64,000 nucleotides of DNA from Limnohabitans sp. Rim8 (GTDB lineage: Bacteria > Pseudomonadota > Gammaproteobacteria > Burkholderiales > Burkholderiaceae_C): the NCBI GenBank assembly GCA_945901045.1, contig CAMDKK010000002.1, positions 59,785-123,784 of the forward strand. Reading direction: 5' to 3'. The position numbers and the translations under genes were made by a program. A model generated the notes under the pieces. That model saw only the letters and a program-made list of their open reading frames with translations, was not told the DNA's origin and did no database searches. How positions within the stretch are numbered: position 1 is the stretch's first letter; each line of letters starts with the position of its first letter. Of this stretch, positions 1 to 8,129 are shown in pieces.

Positions 1-846
1 GGGCGGCTTGGGTACCACACGTTTGAGCGAAGTTGCAGGGTATGCGCATCGCTCAGCTTGCAACTTGGCCAAGCCCTTGGGCAATAAATCAGCGGGTACG
101 TTACCCAAACTCAAATGCTGACCCGCAAAAAAAGTGCTGAAACGGTCGACCAAATTAGACAACTCGCGCACATTGCCTGGCCATGTGTAGGCTTGGAGTG
201 CGTCCAAAAAATCATCGGTAAAGCTGATCGGCTGCGCCCCATTTTGGATGGAGTTGCGCGAAAAGTGGGTCAGCAATTCAGGCACATCCTCAGGACGCTG
301 TCTCAGTGCGGGCGTTTGCAGCGGCAGGACGTTCAGTCGGTAATACAAATCTTCGCGGAAGCGCCCGGCCACAATTTGAGCCTCCAGGTCGCAATGTGTG
401 GCCGCAACCACACGCACATCCACATGCACAGGCTTATGTCCGCCAACGGGATCGACCGTACGCTCTTGCAAAACACGCAAGAGTTTGACTTGCATGTCCA
501 TCGACAAATCGCCGATCTCATCCAAAAAGATCGTCCCGCCATGGGCCAACTCAAATCGGCCAATGCGGTCATTCATCGCACCGGTAAAGGCCCCCTTGCG
601 GTGCCCGAAGAGTTCACTCTCAATCAATTCTTTGGGAATCGCCGTGCAATTGATGGGCACAAAATTGGCCCCCGCGCGATTCGACTCGTCATGCAACGCT
701 CGCGCCACCAGCTCTTTGCCGGTACCGCTTTCCCCAGTGATGAGGACGGTGGCCGTGGAGTTGGCAACCCGCGAGATCAAATCCCGTATGGATTGCGCCG
801 CTTCACTGGCACCTTTGAACGATGTAATGCGAGATGATTTGGACAT
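1..846 (-). CDS. Sigma-54-dependent AAA+ transcriptional activator (3' end outside window)
   Basis: Reading from 846 to the window edge gives 282 codons without a stop, beginning MSKSSRITSFKG. The central AAA+ activator domain starts almost at once: Walker A GESGTGKE, the sigma-54 contact loop GAFTGA, Walker B GGTIFLDEIGD, then RVVAATH, FREDLYYRLNVLPL and WPGNVREL. There is no N-terminal receiver or FleQ domain, so it has a PspF-like architecture; the C-terminal HTH would lie beyond the edge. It probably drives sigma-54 flagellar promoters such as the one before flgB, because it is transcribed away from the flgP operon. No clear Shine-Dalgarno precedes the ATG, and the frame stays open a short way upstream, so the start is moderately certain. 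Confidence 0.85.
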   Translation of the reverse strand, partial: MSKSSRITSFKGASEAAQSIRDLISRVANSTATVLITGESGTGKELVARALHDESNRAGANFVPINCTAIPKELIESELFGHRKGAFTGAMNDRIGRFELAHGGTIFLDEIGDLSMDMQVKLLRVLQERTVDPVGGHKPVHVDVRVVAATHCDLEAQIVAGRFREDLYYRLNVLPLQTPALRQRPEDVPELLTHFSRNSIQNGAQPISFTDDFLDALQAYTWPGNVRELSNLVDRFSTFFAGQHLSLGNVPADLLPKGLAKLQAERCAYPATSLKRVVPKPP

Positions 847-872
847 GAAAAACAAGAAGGCTATTTCGTCAA

Positions 873-902
873 ATTTATCGATACATTTGTGTATTGATAA
901 AT
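873..902. promoter_or_regulatory. Near-perfect inverted repeat upstream of the sigma-54 activator gene
   Basis: Arms ATTTATCGATACA and TGTATTGATAAAT (12 of 13 pairs) surround a TTTG loop. The element sits about 27 bp upstream of the activator start and has no downstream T run in the gene's direction. It looks more like an operator for a dimeric regulator than a terminator. The regulator is unknown. Confidence 0.4.
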
Positions 903-1009
903 ATTTAAACATAAATCAACAAAATTGACAATAATTAAATTTCATCAAAAGTGCCCGTTGCATTGCGACAACACCCCGTAAAAATGTAAATAAGTCATGA
1001 TCAAATCCC

Positions 1010-1036
1010 TCAAGTTCACCCCTTTCGAGTCGAATC
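1010..1036 (+). promoter_or_regulatory. Putative sigma-28 (FliA) promoter of the flgP-flgT unit
   Basis: TCAAGTTC, an 11-bp spacer and GTCGAATC. The -35 matches the other FliA-type sites of this window and the spacing is identical. The -10 is the least conserved of the set, which lowers confidence. It lies 42 bp before the flgP start. Confidence 0.5.
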
Positions 1037-1078
1037 AAAGGGTGTAGGACTTGGCGTCCTGGCTGTAAAGGAAATAAC

Positions 1079-1552
1079 ATGAACCGAATTTTGACTGCAG
1101 GCCTGATGGCCGGACTCATCGTTTTGACGGGTTGCAAATCGATCAACGTGGCAACAATCAAACCCCCAGAGCCTGCCAACATGTTGGCACCTTTGGTCGA
1201 AAAACGCGAGACCTTGACCGCCACCGGCTATGCCGTGGTGAGCGTGCAAAATCACCGCAATGCGGGGCAACAACGTCTAATGGCCATCCGCGCCTCCAAG
1301 TTGGACGCCTACCGCGCCTTGACCGAACAGGTCTACGGTCTGCAACTTGACGCTTCCTCCACCGTGGCCGACATGACTGTGACCAGCGACAGTTTCCGCG
1401 CCAAAGTGGAAGGCGTGATCTATGGTGCCATTTTGGTCAGCATCGCCCCCGTGGGTGACGACACTTACGAAACCACTTTGTCCCTCGACAAAACCGTGGT
1501 GCAAGACTTGCGTACGCTGTATTTGGGCCAACTCACGGCGCGTGGCCGTTGA
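1079..1552 (+). CDS. flgP: FlgP-like LPP20 family outer-membrane lipoprotein
   Basis: The 157-residue product begins with a lipoprotein signal peptide ending in the lipobox LTGC (Cys at residue 19). The mature part resembles the LPP20/FlgP family: VEKRETLTATGYAVVS, then RLMAIRASKLDAYRALTEQVYGL, then a C-terminal beta segment ending near QDLRTLYLG. In Vibrio, FlgP is an outer-membrane lipoprotein of the basal disk needed for motility. The next gene encodes FlgT, a usual partner, and SD-like AAAGGA precedes the ATG. The family call is from recognisable motifs and neighbourhood. Confidence 0.75.
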   Translation: MNRILTAGLMAGLIVLTGCKSINVATIKPPEPANMLAPLVEKRETLTATGYAVVSVQNHRNAGQQRLMAIRASKLDAYRALTEQVYGLQLDASSTVADMTVTSDSFRAKVEGVIYGAILVSIAPVGDDTYETTLSLDKTVVQDLRTLYLGQLTARGR

Positions 1553-1577
1553 TTTGAGTTCACGCAGGACTGTGCAC

Positions 1578-2729
1578 ATGAAAGCCCTGAAGTCTTTGAG
1601 CCTTGCGCTGTGCATTGCTGTTCAAGTCGGTGGGGCGGGTGCACAAAATGCACCGCCTGCCCCTGTTTTGACAGCCCAGGAACGGCTCGATGCCATCAGG
1701 CACAGTTTGGTTGAAACCGCTTTGCAAGGTGCCACCCGGGTTAAAACGACTTTGTGGTTGGATGCCCAAGGGCAGTTACATGACAGCAGCAGCTTTCGCT
1801 CTGGCATGGAAGTGCGTGGTGTTCGAGTGCTCTCCTATTCGCGCGACAGCGCAGGACAAGCCAAGGCGCAGCTCGATGCTGCGGCCCCGCCCCAGGATTT
1901 GGCACGCGCACTGGACGACAAATCCAGTCATAACGTCTCTTGCACGCAAGGCACTTCAGGTGCATTGCGTCATGTCATCGGATTAACCACCACTTTCGAG
2001 CCCGGTACATCCAACGCCATTCAGCGCTTGGTTCGGCAACAAATTGCAGCGCAATGGTTGGCGGCAACAGACCCCAATTGGCGCATGCTGGACCGTGCCA
2101 ACGTCAACCCCGTCATGTCGGTAGGCTCCAAGCCCAGCGGCTATGAGCAGGCCTTGACCCGCAATGGCCCCGACCAACTGCCCTGGACAGCCAACTTGCG
2201 CATTGGCGCCGAGCCTGCTCCCTTGCTGGCGTGGGAAAAGCTGGCCGGTTTGCGGGCGCACCACATGAACATGACCATGACTTTGACCCTCACCGCATCG
2301 GACGGTCAAGGCGCTCAGTTTCAAGCGGCCCATCAAATGGCTTTGCCACTGAGTCAACCCGAGTGGTCAAGCCTGACCCTGGACCCTCAAGGGATTGCCC
2401 AGTTGGAATCACTGTGGGGGCAGTGGTCTGAGCGTTTGACCCCTTGGCTGGGCTGCGATACGGTACAACCCAAAATAACAGACCTTCGCGCTCAAAGCTT
2501 GCAAATCAACGCTGGTGAATTGGCTGGCGTACGCAAAGGCGACGAATGGCTACTGGCCGATCCTCAGTCTTTTCCCTCACGTCTGGTGGACAAACAATCG
2601 AGCACCATGCTGTTGGCCAAAGTGATCGAGGTCAGCCTTCACCATTCTCGTCTGAGCGTACTGGCCGGTCCTGCCCAAGCCGTACAATCTCATTGGCGCG
2701 CTTGGCCTGCAGAGTCGCTAACCCGTTGA
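1578..2729 (+). CDS. flgT: Flagellar assembly protein FlgT (H-ring component)
   Basis: I place the start at the ATG at 1578, giving 383 aa with a clear signal peptide (LALCIAVQVGGAGAQ); the frame is open further upstream but that would overlap flgP. The order is an N-terminal helical/beta domain (RLDAIRHSLVETALQGATRV), a middle TolB-N-like domain, and a C-terminal SH3-like segment (INAGELAGVRKGDEWLLAD ... LLAKVIEVSLHHSRLSVL), matching the three-domain plan of Vibrio FlgT. Known role: a periplasmic ring around the LP rings that stabilises the sodium-type polar motor. No MotX or MotY gene is present here. Individual domains are divergent. Confidence 0.7.
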   Translation: MKALKSLSLALCIAVQVGGAGAQNAPPAPVLTAQERLDAIRHSLVETALQGATRVKTTLWLDAQGQLHDSSSFRSGMEVRGVRVLSYSRDSAGQAKAQLDAAAPPQDLARALDDKSSHNVSCTQGTSGALRHVIGLTTTFEPGTSNAIQRLVRQQIAAQWLAATDPNWRMLDRANVNPVMSVGSKPSGYEQALTRNGPDQLPWTANLRIGAEPAPLLAWEKLAGLRAHHMNMTMTLTLTASDGQGAQFQAAHQMALPLSQPEWSSLTLDPQGIAQLESLWGQWSERLTPWLGCDTVQPKITDLRAQSLQINAGELAGVRKGDEWLLADPQSFPSRLVDKQSSTMLLAKVIEVSLHHSRLSVLAGPAQAVQSHWRAWPAESLTR

Positions 2730-2768
2730 CCCGTTGACCCGCTGCCCCGTAAAATCGGACCTCAAGTC

Positions 2769-3203
2769 ATGAAACACACACCCTCTTTTTTAAAATTCGA
2801 CCTGCAACGCACCCTGTTTTTGGTGCTTTGCAGCTTGGCCAGCACGGCTTGGGCGGCAGATGCCGAGCCTGCTGCAACGGCAGCACCGGCAGCACCAGCA
2901 CCTGTCGTCTACACCACCAAGGCCGGTGACAACGTGGAGCGTCTGCTGCAAAATGCCATGCCCGGCAGCCCCCTGAACCCGGCACTCTTGCGTCAAGCAC
3001 TGGCCGATACGAACCCCAAAACAGTCACCGGCAAGCCAGGCCAAAAGTTCAAAACCGGCACCATCATCACGGTGCCTGACCATGCGCAACTGGTGCGCAG
3101 TACCCTGGCGCCTTTTGCCCCCCCCAGCACAGAGATCACAGCACGGAGCGGCTACAGCGCCGGCGATCCTTCATCGCGCCGGAACTGGATCCGGTACCCT
3201 TGA
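2769..3203 (+). CDS. Small exported FimV/LysM-like protein in the flagellar cluster
   Basis: A 144-residue protein with a signal peptide ending around STAWAA, a Pro/Ala-rich linker (to about residue 45), then a FimV-N/LysM-like module: VYTTKAGDNVERLLQ ... LRQALADTNPKTV ... FKTGTIITVPDH. Such modules bind or sit close to peptidoglycan. The C-terminus ends SSRRNWIRYP. The stop codon overlaps the TTG start of the next gene, fliK, which suggests translational coupling and a flagellar role. The function is not known; a peptidoglycan-proximal assembly factor is an inference. Confidence 0.6.
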   Translation: MKHTPSFLKFDLQRTLFLVLCSLASTAWAADAEPAATAAPAAPAPVVYTTKAGDNVERLLQNAMPGSPLNPALLRQALADTNPKTVTGKPGQKFKTGTIITVPDHAQLVRSTLAPFAPPSTEITARSGYSAGDPSSRRNWIRYP

Positions 3204-4444
3204 TCATCGGCGCCGACGCGCTCGGCTTGCCTGGACGTGTAGCAACTCTCAACAATTTAGAGGGTCCCTTACTCGCGATTGCCACCCCGGTCGCCAAGGA
3301 CTTGAATCTGCGAGAAGGCCAGATCATTCAAGCCGCATTTCGCTTGACTGGGGGCCAAACCGAACTCATCTACAAAGGCCGGGTCATCAATGCGCCCCCA
3401 GCCATCCTGGGTCAGATGGCGCCCACCCTCTGGTTGAAAGTGGTGCAAACCCCGCAAGGCGGCTGGGCCCTGCAATCCACCACGGCGCCCCCTACACCGG
3501 GCACACAAGGCACACAAGGCATGCAGGCCGTGGCGCCATTGTCCATGCCCACCTCGGCCTCCGTCTCGTCAGTGGCCAGCCCCCCCGCGGCGGTCATGCC
3601 GGCGGTCTATTCGCGCACGGCCAATTTGCTTTTCCGCCCCCCTGGCACCTCCGATGTCTCTCAGCTTTTTAAGCCTGGCACCTTGGACGGCCTGCTCCAA
3701 ACCTTGGCCCGGCCTGACCTGCAGTCCCAATGGCGGGGCATGCAACTGTCGATGGCACAACTCAGTCCGCAAGCCATCTCGAATGCACTGGCCAGCGCCG
3801 TGGGCGCCGAAGTTTGGTTGGCCCGGGGTCTGGCCACCAGCCAATCTGACCCCAAGCAGTTTTTGCGGCGTGTCATTCAAGCCATGCAAAACCCCGACAA
3901 AAGCGCCATCGCTGGGGTCCAGCGGAACGCGTCGGACACCAATTTTGACCCCTTGGCAACGCTCGACAAATCGACAGACTTCCCCTCAGAATCGGCCACC
4001 TTCACCCAAATACAGCATGCAGTCGATGAGTTGGAGTCCGCCCAAGTGCAAGCGGTGCAAGCCCAAGCCCAGGGCGACGTTTTGTTTCGCATGACCTTGC
4101 CCTTTGTCGATGCCAACCCGGTGGAACTGGTGTTTCGCAAAGAACCCCGTGGTCCAGATCAACTGCCTTTGCTCACCGTGAATGTCCACTCACGCAGCGA
4201 CATTTTTGGCCCCGTTTGGCTCAAAACGCAAATTGAAGGCAGTCAACACATAGACCTGACCATGTGGGCCGAGAAAAGCGATGTCGCCAGAGCCGCCCGT
4301 ATGCGCGCCAGCGAACTGGGCAGCCAACTTCAAGGGGCGGGCTTGAACATGCGCAGCTTCAAGATCGTGCACGGTGCACGCCCCGAATCGCCGGCCGACT
4401 TTGTCCCCACAGGACGCGGCTTGGTTTTGGACATGTCGGCCTGA
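3200..4444 (+). CDS. fliK: FliK-like flagellar hook-length control protein
   Basis: A 414-residue product read from a TTG start that overlaps the upstream stop by four bases. It has a beta-rich N-terminal part, a Pro/Thr/Gly-rich low-complexity middle (about residues 95-135), and a C-terminal Flg_hook-like domain: LFRMTLPFVDANPVELVF ... LPLLTVNVHSRSDIFGPVW ... LRASELGSQLQGAGLNMRSFKIVHG. This tail is typical of FliK, the secreted ruler that switches export specificity through FlhB. The fliEFGHIJ operon at 30.7-36.9 kb has no fliK after fliJ, so this copy plausibly fills the role. The FlhB-like gene follows. Confidence 0.75.
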   Translation: MIIGADALGLPGRVATLNNLEGPLLAIATPVAKDLNLREGQIIQAAFRLTGGQTELIYKGRVINAPPAILGQMAPTLWLKVVQTPQGGWALQSTTAPPTPGTQGTQGMQAVAPLSMPTSASVSSVASPPAAVMPAVYSRTANLLFRPPGTSDVSQLFKPGTLDGLLQTLARPDLQSQWRGMQLSMAQLSPQAISNALASAVGAEVWLARGLATSQSDPKQFLRRVIQAMQNPDKSAIAGVQRNASDTNFDPLATLDKSTDFPSESATFTQIQHAVDELESAQVQAVQAQAQGDVLFRMTLPFVDANPVELVFRKEPRGPDQLPLLTVNVHSRSDIFGPVWLKTQIEGSQHIDLTMWAEKSDVARAARMRASELGSQLQGAGLNMRSFKIVHGARPESPADFVPTGRGLVLDMSA

Positions 4445-4496
4445 GTGCCGCGTGACTTGCCCCATGACTGCCCTGTAACTGCCTTGTGAGTACCCC

Positions 4497-4772
4497 ATGA
4501 GCGACTACCACCGTCAAGCCATCACCCTGGCCTATGGCCGCAACACCGTTCCGGTGGTGACCGCCAAGGGCGAGGACGAGCTGGCCCTGCAAATGCTCGC
4601 AGAAGCGCAACGTCAAGGGGTGTTTGTGACCGAAGATCCGCAACTGCTGGCCTTGCTCAGCTGCTTGAATGTGGACCAGGAAATCCCGCCTGAACTCTAC
4701 ACGGCGGTGGCGGTCATATTGTCTTGGGTGTATTGGCTCAAGGGCATGCGCCCTGGAGACGAAAAGAATTAA
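4497..4772 (+). CDS. FlhB C-terminal-domain-like protein (FhlB type)
   Basis: A 91-residue cytosolic protein that aligns by eye to the C-terminal domain of the export gate protein FlhB: QAITLAYGRNTVPVVTAKGEDELALQMLAEA, then GVFVTEDPQLLALLS, then EIPPELYTAVAVILSWVYWL. The membrane part and the NPTH autocleavage motif are absent, as in stand-alone FhlB/FlhX proteins, which can substitute for the FlhB tail. Its position directly after fliK fits the substrate-specificity switch. It converges on flgN and the two stop codons overlap. Confidence 0.8.
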   Translation: MSDYHRQAITLAYGRNTVPVVTAKGEDELALQMLAEAQRQGVFVTEDPQLLALLSCLNVDQEIPPELYTAVAVILSWVYWLKGMRPGDEKN

Positions 4773-5188
4773 ACCTCTTGGTAACCCCGGCCCTTGGAGA
4801 AGCGGGACATCTTGCCCAGGCGGTCATAGACCTCCACAGGGCTGCTGGCGTGGCCAACACTCAAACTGCGCAAAGCACCTCGGATACCGTCGAGTTTGCG
4901 CTCGATCAGCAAGGCGTTGCGTCGGTGCATGTCTCTGCAATCCAACAAAATTTCTCTGAGATCTTGCCAAGCGGGGTTGGCTTCCAAGGCCTCACTGTCG
5001 GGGCACAAGCGTGCCATCTCGCTGAGCAAATCAGTTTTAGCCAACTGTAAATGCTCAAAACGATCCAAATCCTGTTCTTTCAGTGCTTCAAACTCCAAGA
5101 CCAACATGTGCTTCAACTGTTCAGCCACCGGCGTAGCCAAGTCCGGCGTCACCGCCGTCTCAGTACGCAAGTTGCTGGCGTCACTCAC
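4769..5188 (-). CDS. flgN: FlgN, export chaperone for FlgK and FlgL
   Basis: A 139-residue all-helical protein with the FlgN pattern: LKHMLVLEFEALKEQDLDRFEHLQLAKTDLL in the first half and WQDLREILLDCRDMHRRNALLIERKLDGIRGALRSL in the second. FlgN binds the C-termini of the hook-junction proteins FlgK and FlgL, both encoded at 16.9-21.2 kb, and delivers them to the export apparatus. It lies 7 bp behind flgM on the same strand, so it should be expressed from the FliA promoter before flgM. Confidence 0.85.
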   Translation of the reverse strand: MSDASNLRTETAVTPDLATPVAEQLKHMLVLEFEALKEQDLDRFEHLQLAKTDLLSEMARLCPDSEALEANPAWQDLREILLDCRDMHRRNALLIERKLDGIRGALRSLSVGHASSPVEVYDRLGKMSRFSKGRGYQEV

Positions 5189-5195
5189 TCTGCGC

Positions 5196-5516
5196 TTAAT
5201 CGCTGATCATCTGCTCGATGGCATGAAAGCTCTCGGCAATATGCCGGGCATTCAAAGGATACTGACCGTTTTGGATGGCCAGTTTGATCGCATCCACCTT
5301 GGCACGGTCAAAAGCAGGTTCTTGTGCCATGAGCTTGTCCACATTGGAAAGCTGAACCTCATCAACCCCCTTGGGAGCAGCTTTTTTAGACGAGGCAGCC
5401 ACATCCGGGGGCGAAGAAGATTCACTGGCGACGCTCTTTTTAGCGTTGCTGGCATTGTTCACCCCAGCACCACCAGGGCCTGGGCGCTTGACGTTGTTGT
5501 AAATTCCATCGGTCAT
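5196..5516 (-). CDS. flgM: FlgM, anti-sigma-28 factor
   Basis: A 106-residue protein starting MTDGIYNNVKRP at the ATG at 5516; a GTG seven codons upstream is possible but less likely. The C-terminal half carries the conserved FlgM signature (VQLSNVDKLMAQEPAFDRAKVDAIKLAIQNGQYPLN then IAESFHAIEQ), the FliA-binding helices, after a disordered Ser/Pro/Ala-rich N-terminus used for export. FlgM holds FliA until the hook is complete. It has its own FliA-type promoter at 5587-5613, giving the usual feedback loop, and flgN follows at 7 bp. Confidence 0.92.
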   Translation of the reverse strand: MTDGIYNNVKRPGPGGAGVNNASNAKKSVASESSSPPDVAASSKKAAPKGVDEVQLSNVDKLMAQEPAFDRAKVDAIKLAIQNGQYPLNARHIAESFHAIEQMISD

Positions 5517-5586
5517 GGGAATACTCGCTTTCTGCACTTGCGCCGAACTCGCGGCGCTTACTTGATATTAACTTTTCACACTCTTG

Positions 5587-5613
5587 GTATCGGCGGTATC
5601 GAACAAAACTTGA
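5587..5613 (-). promoter_or_regulatory. Sigma-28 (FliA) promoter of flgM-flgN
   Basis: On the - strand: TCAAGTTT, 11 bp, GCCGATAC. This is the best match in the window to the general FliA -10 (GCCGATAA). It lies about 70 bp upstream of the flgM ATG. Confidence 0.8.
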
Positions 5614-5637
5614 ATTTATTTTGTATTATTTTTTTCA

Positions 5638-6489
5638 CTACAAGCCTTTGACCGCATTCGGACCGGTCACCAAGCCTGAAAGGGACTTGCCGGACTCGGC
5701 ATTTTTCAGCTTGACCTGGTCCCCCATCCGCCCATCTTGCAGCGCTTCGACCCGCACCCGGATCTGAAAATCGTTCCCATTTCCCACGGTCATGAGTACT
5801 TGTTGACCCATTTTCACAAGAACAGCCCGCCGAATATCATGCGCCCGCAAGGGCGAACCCGCCGGAACATCCCTGACCAACTCGGCCATGGAGACATCTT
5901 TGACCGAGGTCAAATGCGTTGTATCCACCTGACCACTCGGCAAAAGCTTGGCGTCCACCTCCTGCACCATGTCCGCGGTCAAAACCGTTCCACGTTGCAA
6001 CAACTGCTTGGCCACCACCATTTTCCCAGGGTTGGCACTCGCCACAGCGCCAGATCGTGCTGGCGCTGGAACGGGTACGGGCACTGGTGCTGGCACCTTT
6101 GCCGGTGCCACCGCGGGCAGCGCCGACACAATCCGCAAATACAACTGCCACACCGGCACCGCATTGGCGTTTTGGGCCACGGTCCCAGCCACCGAAGGGC
6201 ATCGCACGCGCACCGTCTCTTTAGACGCAAAAGGATGGTCTAGCCACAACGGCCGCTCGCACGGCAACACCTGTAAGCGACTGTCAATCGGCGCAATTTG
6301 CACCTGATCAGGAGATCCGCCATTCGCCTCGGCCATCCAATTGCGAACTTGAGAATGCATTTTCTCGAGTGGAGAAGCATCTTTGACTTGCACTCCTTTA
6401 TCGTCACCAAACGGCATAACTTGAGGCGCCGGCGCAGCGGCCCATGTTGCAGGCAACAGGCCCGCCAGCACCCAAGCCAGGCACAACAT
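5638..6489 (-). CDS. flgA: FlgA, P-ring assembly chaperone
   Basis: I use the ATG at 6489, which gives 283 aa starting with a clean signal peptide (MLCLAWVLAGLLPATWAAA). FlgA/SAF features follow: VLPCERPLW, RVRCPSVAGTVAQN, a Pro/Ala/Val-rich linker of about 15 residues, MVVAKQLLQRGTVLTADMVQEVDAKLLP, the LVRDVPAGSPLRAHDIRRAVLVKMGQQVLM stretch and a C-terminal beta clip ending SLSGLVTGPNAVKGL. FlgA acts in the periplasm to polymerise FlgI into the P ring. It is divergent from the LysM/transglycosylase gene. Starts further upstream in frame (for example 6537) would spoil the signal peptide. Confidence 0.9.
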   Translation of the reverse strand: MLCLAWVLAGLLPATWAAAPAPQVMPFGDDKGVQVKDASPLEKMHSQVRNWMAEANGGSPDQVQIAPIDSRLQVLPCERPLWLDHPFASKETVRVRCPSVAGTVAQNANAVPVWQLYLRIVSALPAVAPAKVPAPVPVPVPAPARSGAVASANPGKMVVAKQLLQRGTVLTADMVQEVDAKLLPSGQVDTTHLTSVKDVSMAELVRDVPAGSPLRAHDIRRAVLVKMGQQVLMTVGNGNDFQIRVRVEALQDGRMGDQVKLKNAESGKSLSGLVTGPNAVKGL

Positions 6490-6562
6490 TTGCTTGGTTT
6501 TGGTAAGTGTTGAAGTTCTAACACATAAAGTGATCATTCTTTTAACAAGCAAAAAAAATGCC

Positions 6563-7906
6563 ATGCGCTTAGACGACACCCTTCCACAGACCACCCCGCT
6601 GCAGACTTACGAGTCCACCCAAGGGGCGACAGACAATCCAGCCGAGCCGTCCTCAACAGGCTTTAAACAAGCCATGGGCGAGGTGCAATCTCTGCGCACA
6701 GTCAAATCAGGCGACAACCTGGTCAACATTGTCAAGCAGCAAGCCCAAAGCCAAGGCCTGCGCCTGACCGACTCCCAAGCGATGCGCTGGGCGCAAACCC
6801 TGGCCACGCAAAACGGGGTGTCCAATGCCAACCGGATTTTCCCTGGCCAACAACTCAACCTGTCCAGCATGCACTCGCAGTGGAAAGAGTTCGGCCCCAA
6901 CGCGCCCGCCAAGGTGACAACTGCCGCCACCTCAACACCCGCCACCGCAGCGCCCGCCAACACAGCACCCACCACCACAGCGCCCGCCACCCAAGCCGCC
7001 CGAGTGCCAGAAAAACCACAGGCTACCGCCGCAGTGTTATCGGCCAAAGCCGCGCTCAATCAATACGCTTCAGCACCTAACAACAACGCCGGCACATACA
7101 GCCGCAACGCCAACGCCAACGCCAACGCCAGCAAAACAGCACCAACAGGCGCCGTTGTTTTGGGCACAGCCCACCCTGTACTGGATAAAACATTGGCGCG
7201 CGCCGTCGACAAGGGTTTTATACCGGCCAATGAAAAACAAGCCGTGTACCAAAAGGTTGTGCAAATGGCCTCCAAACACGGCTTTGCACCCGACGACTTT
7301 GCCCGCATTTCCTTGATGGAAAGCGACGGTTTGAACCCCAAGGCCACCAACCAGCGTTGTCACGGCATCATTCAATTTTGTGACGGTCCCGCACGCGGTG
7401 CGGCAGCCGTAGGCATGGGCGACAATCCCAAATCCATCCTGGGTTTGAGCGTTTATCAGCAACTGCACTTGGCCGACACCTACTTCGATAAATCAGGACT
7501 CAAAAAACAACAAGGCACAGTGCCGCTGGACGATTTGTATTTGTCTGTTTTGCAGCCAGCCGCCCGCAGCGAAACACGTCCAGATGTGCCCTTAGGCATC
7601 CCCGGTGCGCAAGCAGGCGCATTGTATGGAGACAAATCAAGCTCACCCGCCATCACCCGCCAATCCCTTGTGCGCGGCTTGATGCAAAACGCCCAACGTG
7701 TTCTGGGCATTGACCGCGGAAAAACCAAAGCAACGGACGAACGCGCGCAAACACCAACGGCTGCGCCCCCATCGAGCAGCACGGTTTCAAGCAGCCCGGT
7801 TCTAAGCAGCCCGGTTTCAAGCAACACCTCTTCAGGCAACTTCAGCCAAGCGCAGCAAGTGGCCAGCTACGCAGCCTCGGATACCGAACAGACATTTCAA
7901 CGCTGA
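6563..7906 (+). CDS. LysM plus lysozyme/transglycosylase-like protein of the flagellar locus
   Basis: A 447-residue product from the ATG at 6563. The order is an unstructured N-terminus, a LysM-like module (SLRTVKSGDNLVNIVKQQA ... NRIFPGQQLNLSSM, about residues 48-115), a Thr/Ala/Pro linker with an Asn-Ala repeat, then a lysozyme-like domain (about 200-340) with a candidate catalytic Glu in SLMESDGLNPKATN followed by HGIIQFCDGPARGAAAVG. The tail is Ser/Thr-rich with SSPVLSSPVSS repeats. No Sec signal peptide is visible, so export through the flagellar apparatus is possible. FlgJ of this locus lacks the muramidase domain, so this protein probably opens the wall for the rod. Catalysis is inferred. 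Confidence 0.7.
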   Translation: MRLDDTLPQTTPLQTYESTQGATDNPAEPSSTGFKQAMGEVQSLRTVKSGDNLVNIVKQQAQSQGLRLTDSQAMRWAQTLATQNGVSNANRIFPGQQLNLSSMHSQWKEFGPNAPAKVTTAATSTPATAAPANTAPTTTAPATQAARVPEKPQATAAVLSAKAALNQYASAPNNNAGTYSRNANANANASKTAPTGAVVLGTAHPVLDKTLARAVDKGFIPANEKQAVYQKVVQMASKHGFAPDDFARISLMESDGLNPKATNQRCHGIIQFCDGPARGAAAVGMGDNPKSILGLSVYQQLHLADTYFDKSGLKKQQGTVPLDDLYLSVLQPAARSETRPDVPLGIPGAQAGALYGDKSSSPAITRQSLVRGLMQNAQRVLGIDRGKTKATDERAQTPTAAPPSSSTVSSSPVLSSPVSSNTSSGNFSQAQQVASYAASDTEQTFQR

Positions 7907-8021
7907 AAGCCAAGCGGCAACACCGGCGGCAACACCTTGCCACCGCACACAGTTTGCCGCTCAGATGACCGGCCTGCATGGCATCTTTGATCCATGCAAG
8001 GCCACAAGCAATCACTTCAGC

Positions 8022-8039
8022 ATGGCACGGGTTTTGCAA
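8022..8039 (+). promoter_or_regulatory. Sigma-54 promoter of the flgB operon
   Basis: TGGCAC, five bases, TTGCA (ATGGCACGGGTTTTGCAA), an exact -24/-12 match with the required GG-to-GC spacing of 10. It lies in the 223-bp gap after the LysM gene, about 90 bp before flgB. The rest of that gap shows no gene. It should need one of the two AAA+ activators in the window. Confidence 0.85.
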
Positions 8040-8129
8040 TCGACCTGTTAAGGCATAACTTGAGTGTGCCAAGTGTCGATAAACCGGCAATGTGAAAACC
8101 CTGCACAACCCACATGGAGGTGATTAGCG

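Noticed and set aside
115-837. Long + strand reading frame of 240 codons
   Set aside because: It lies opposite the sigma-54 activator, has no family features and only mirrors codon bias of the real gene.
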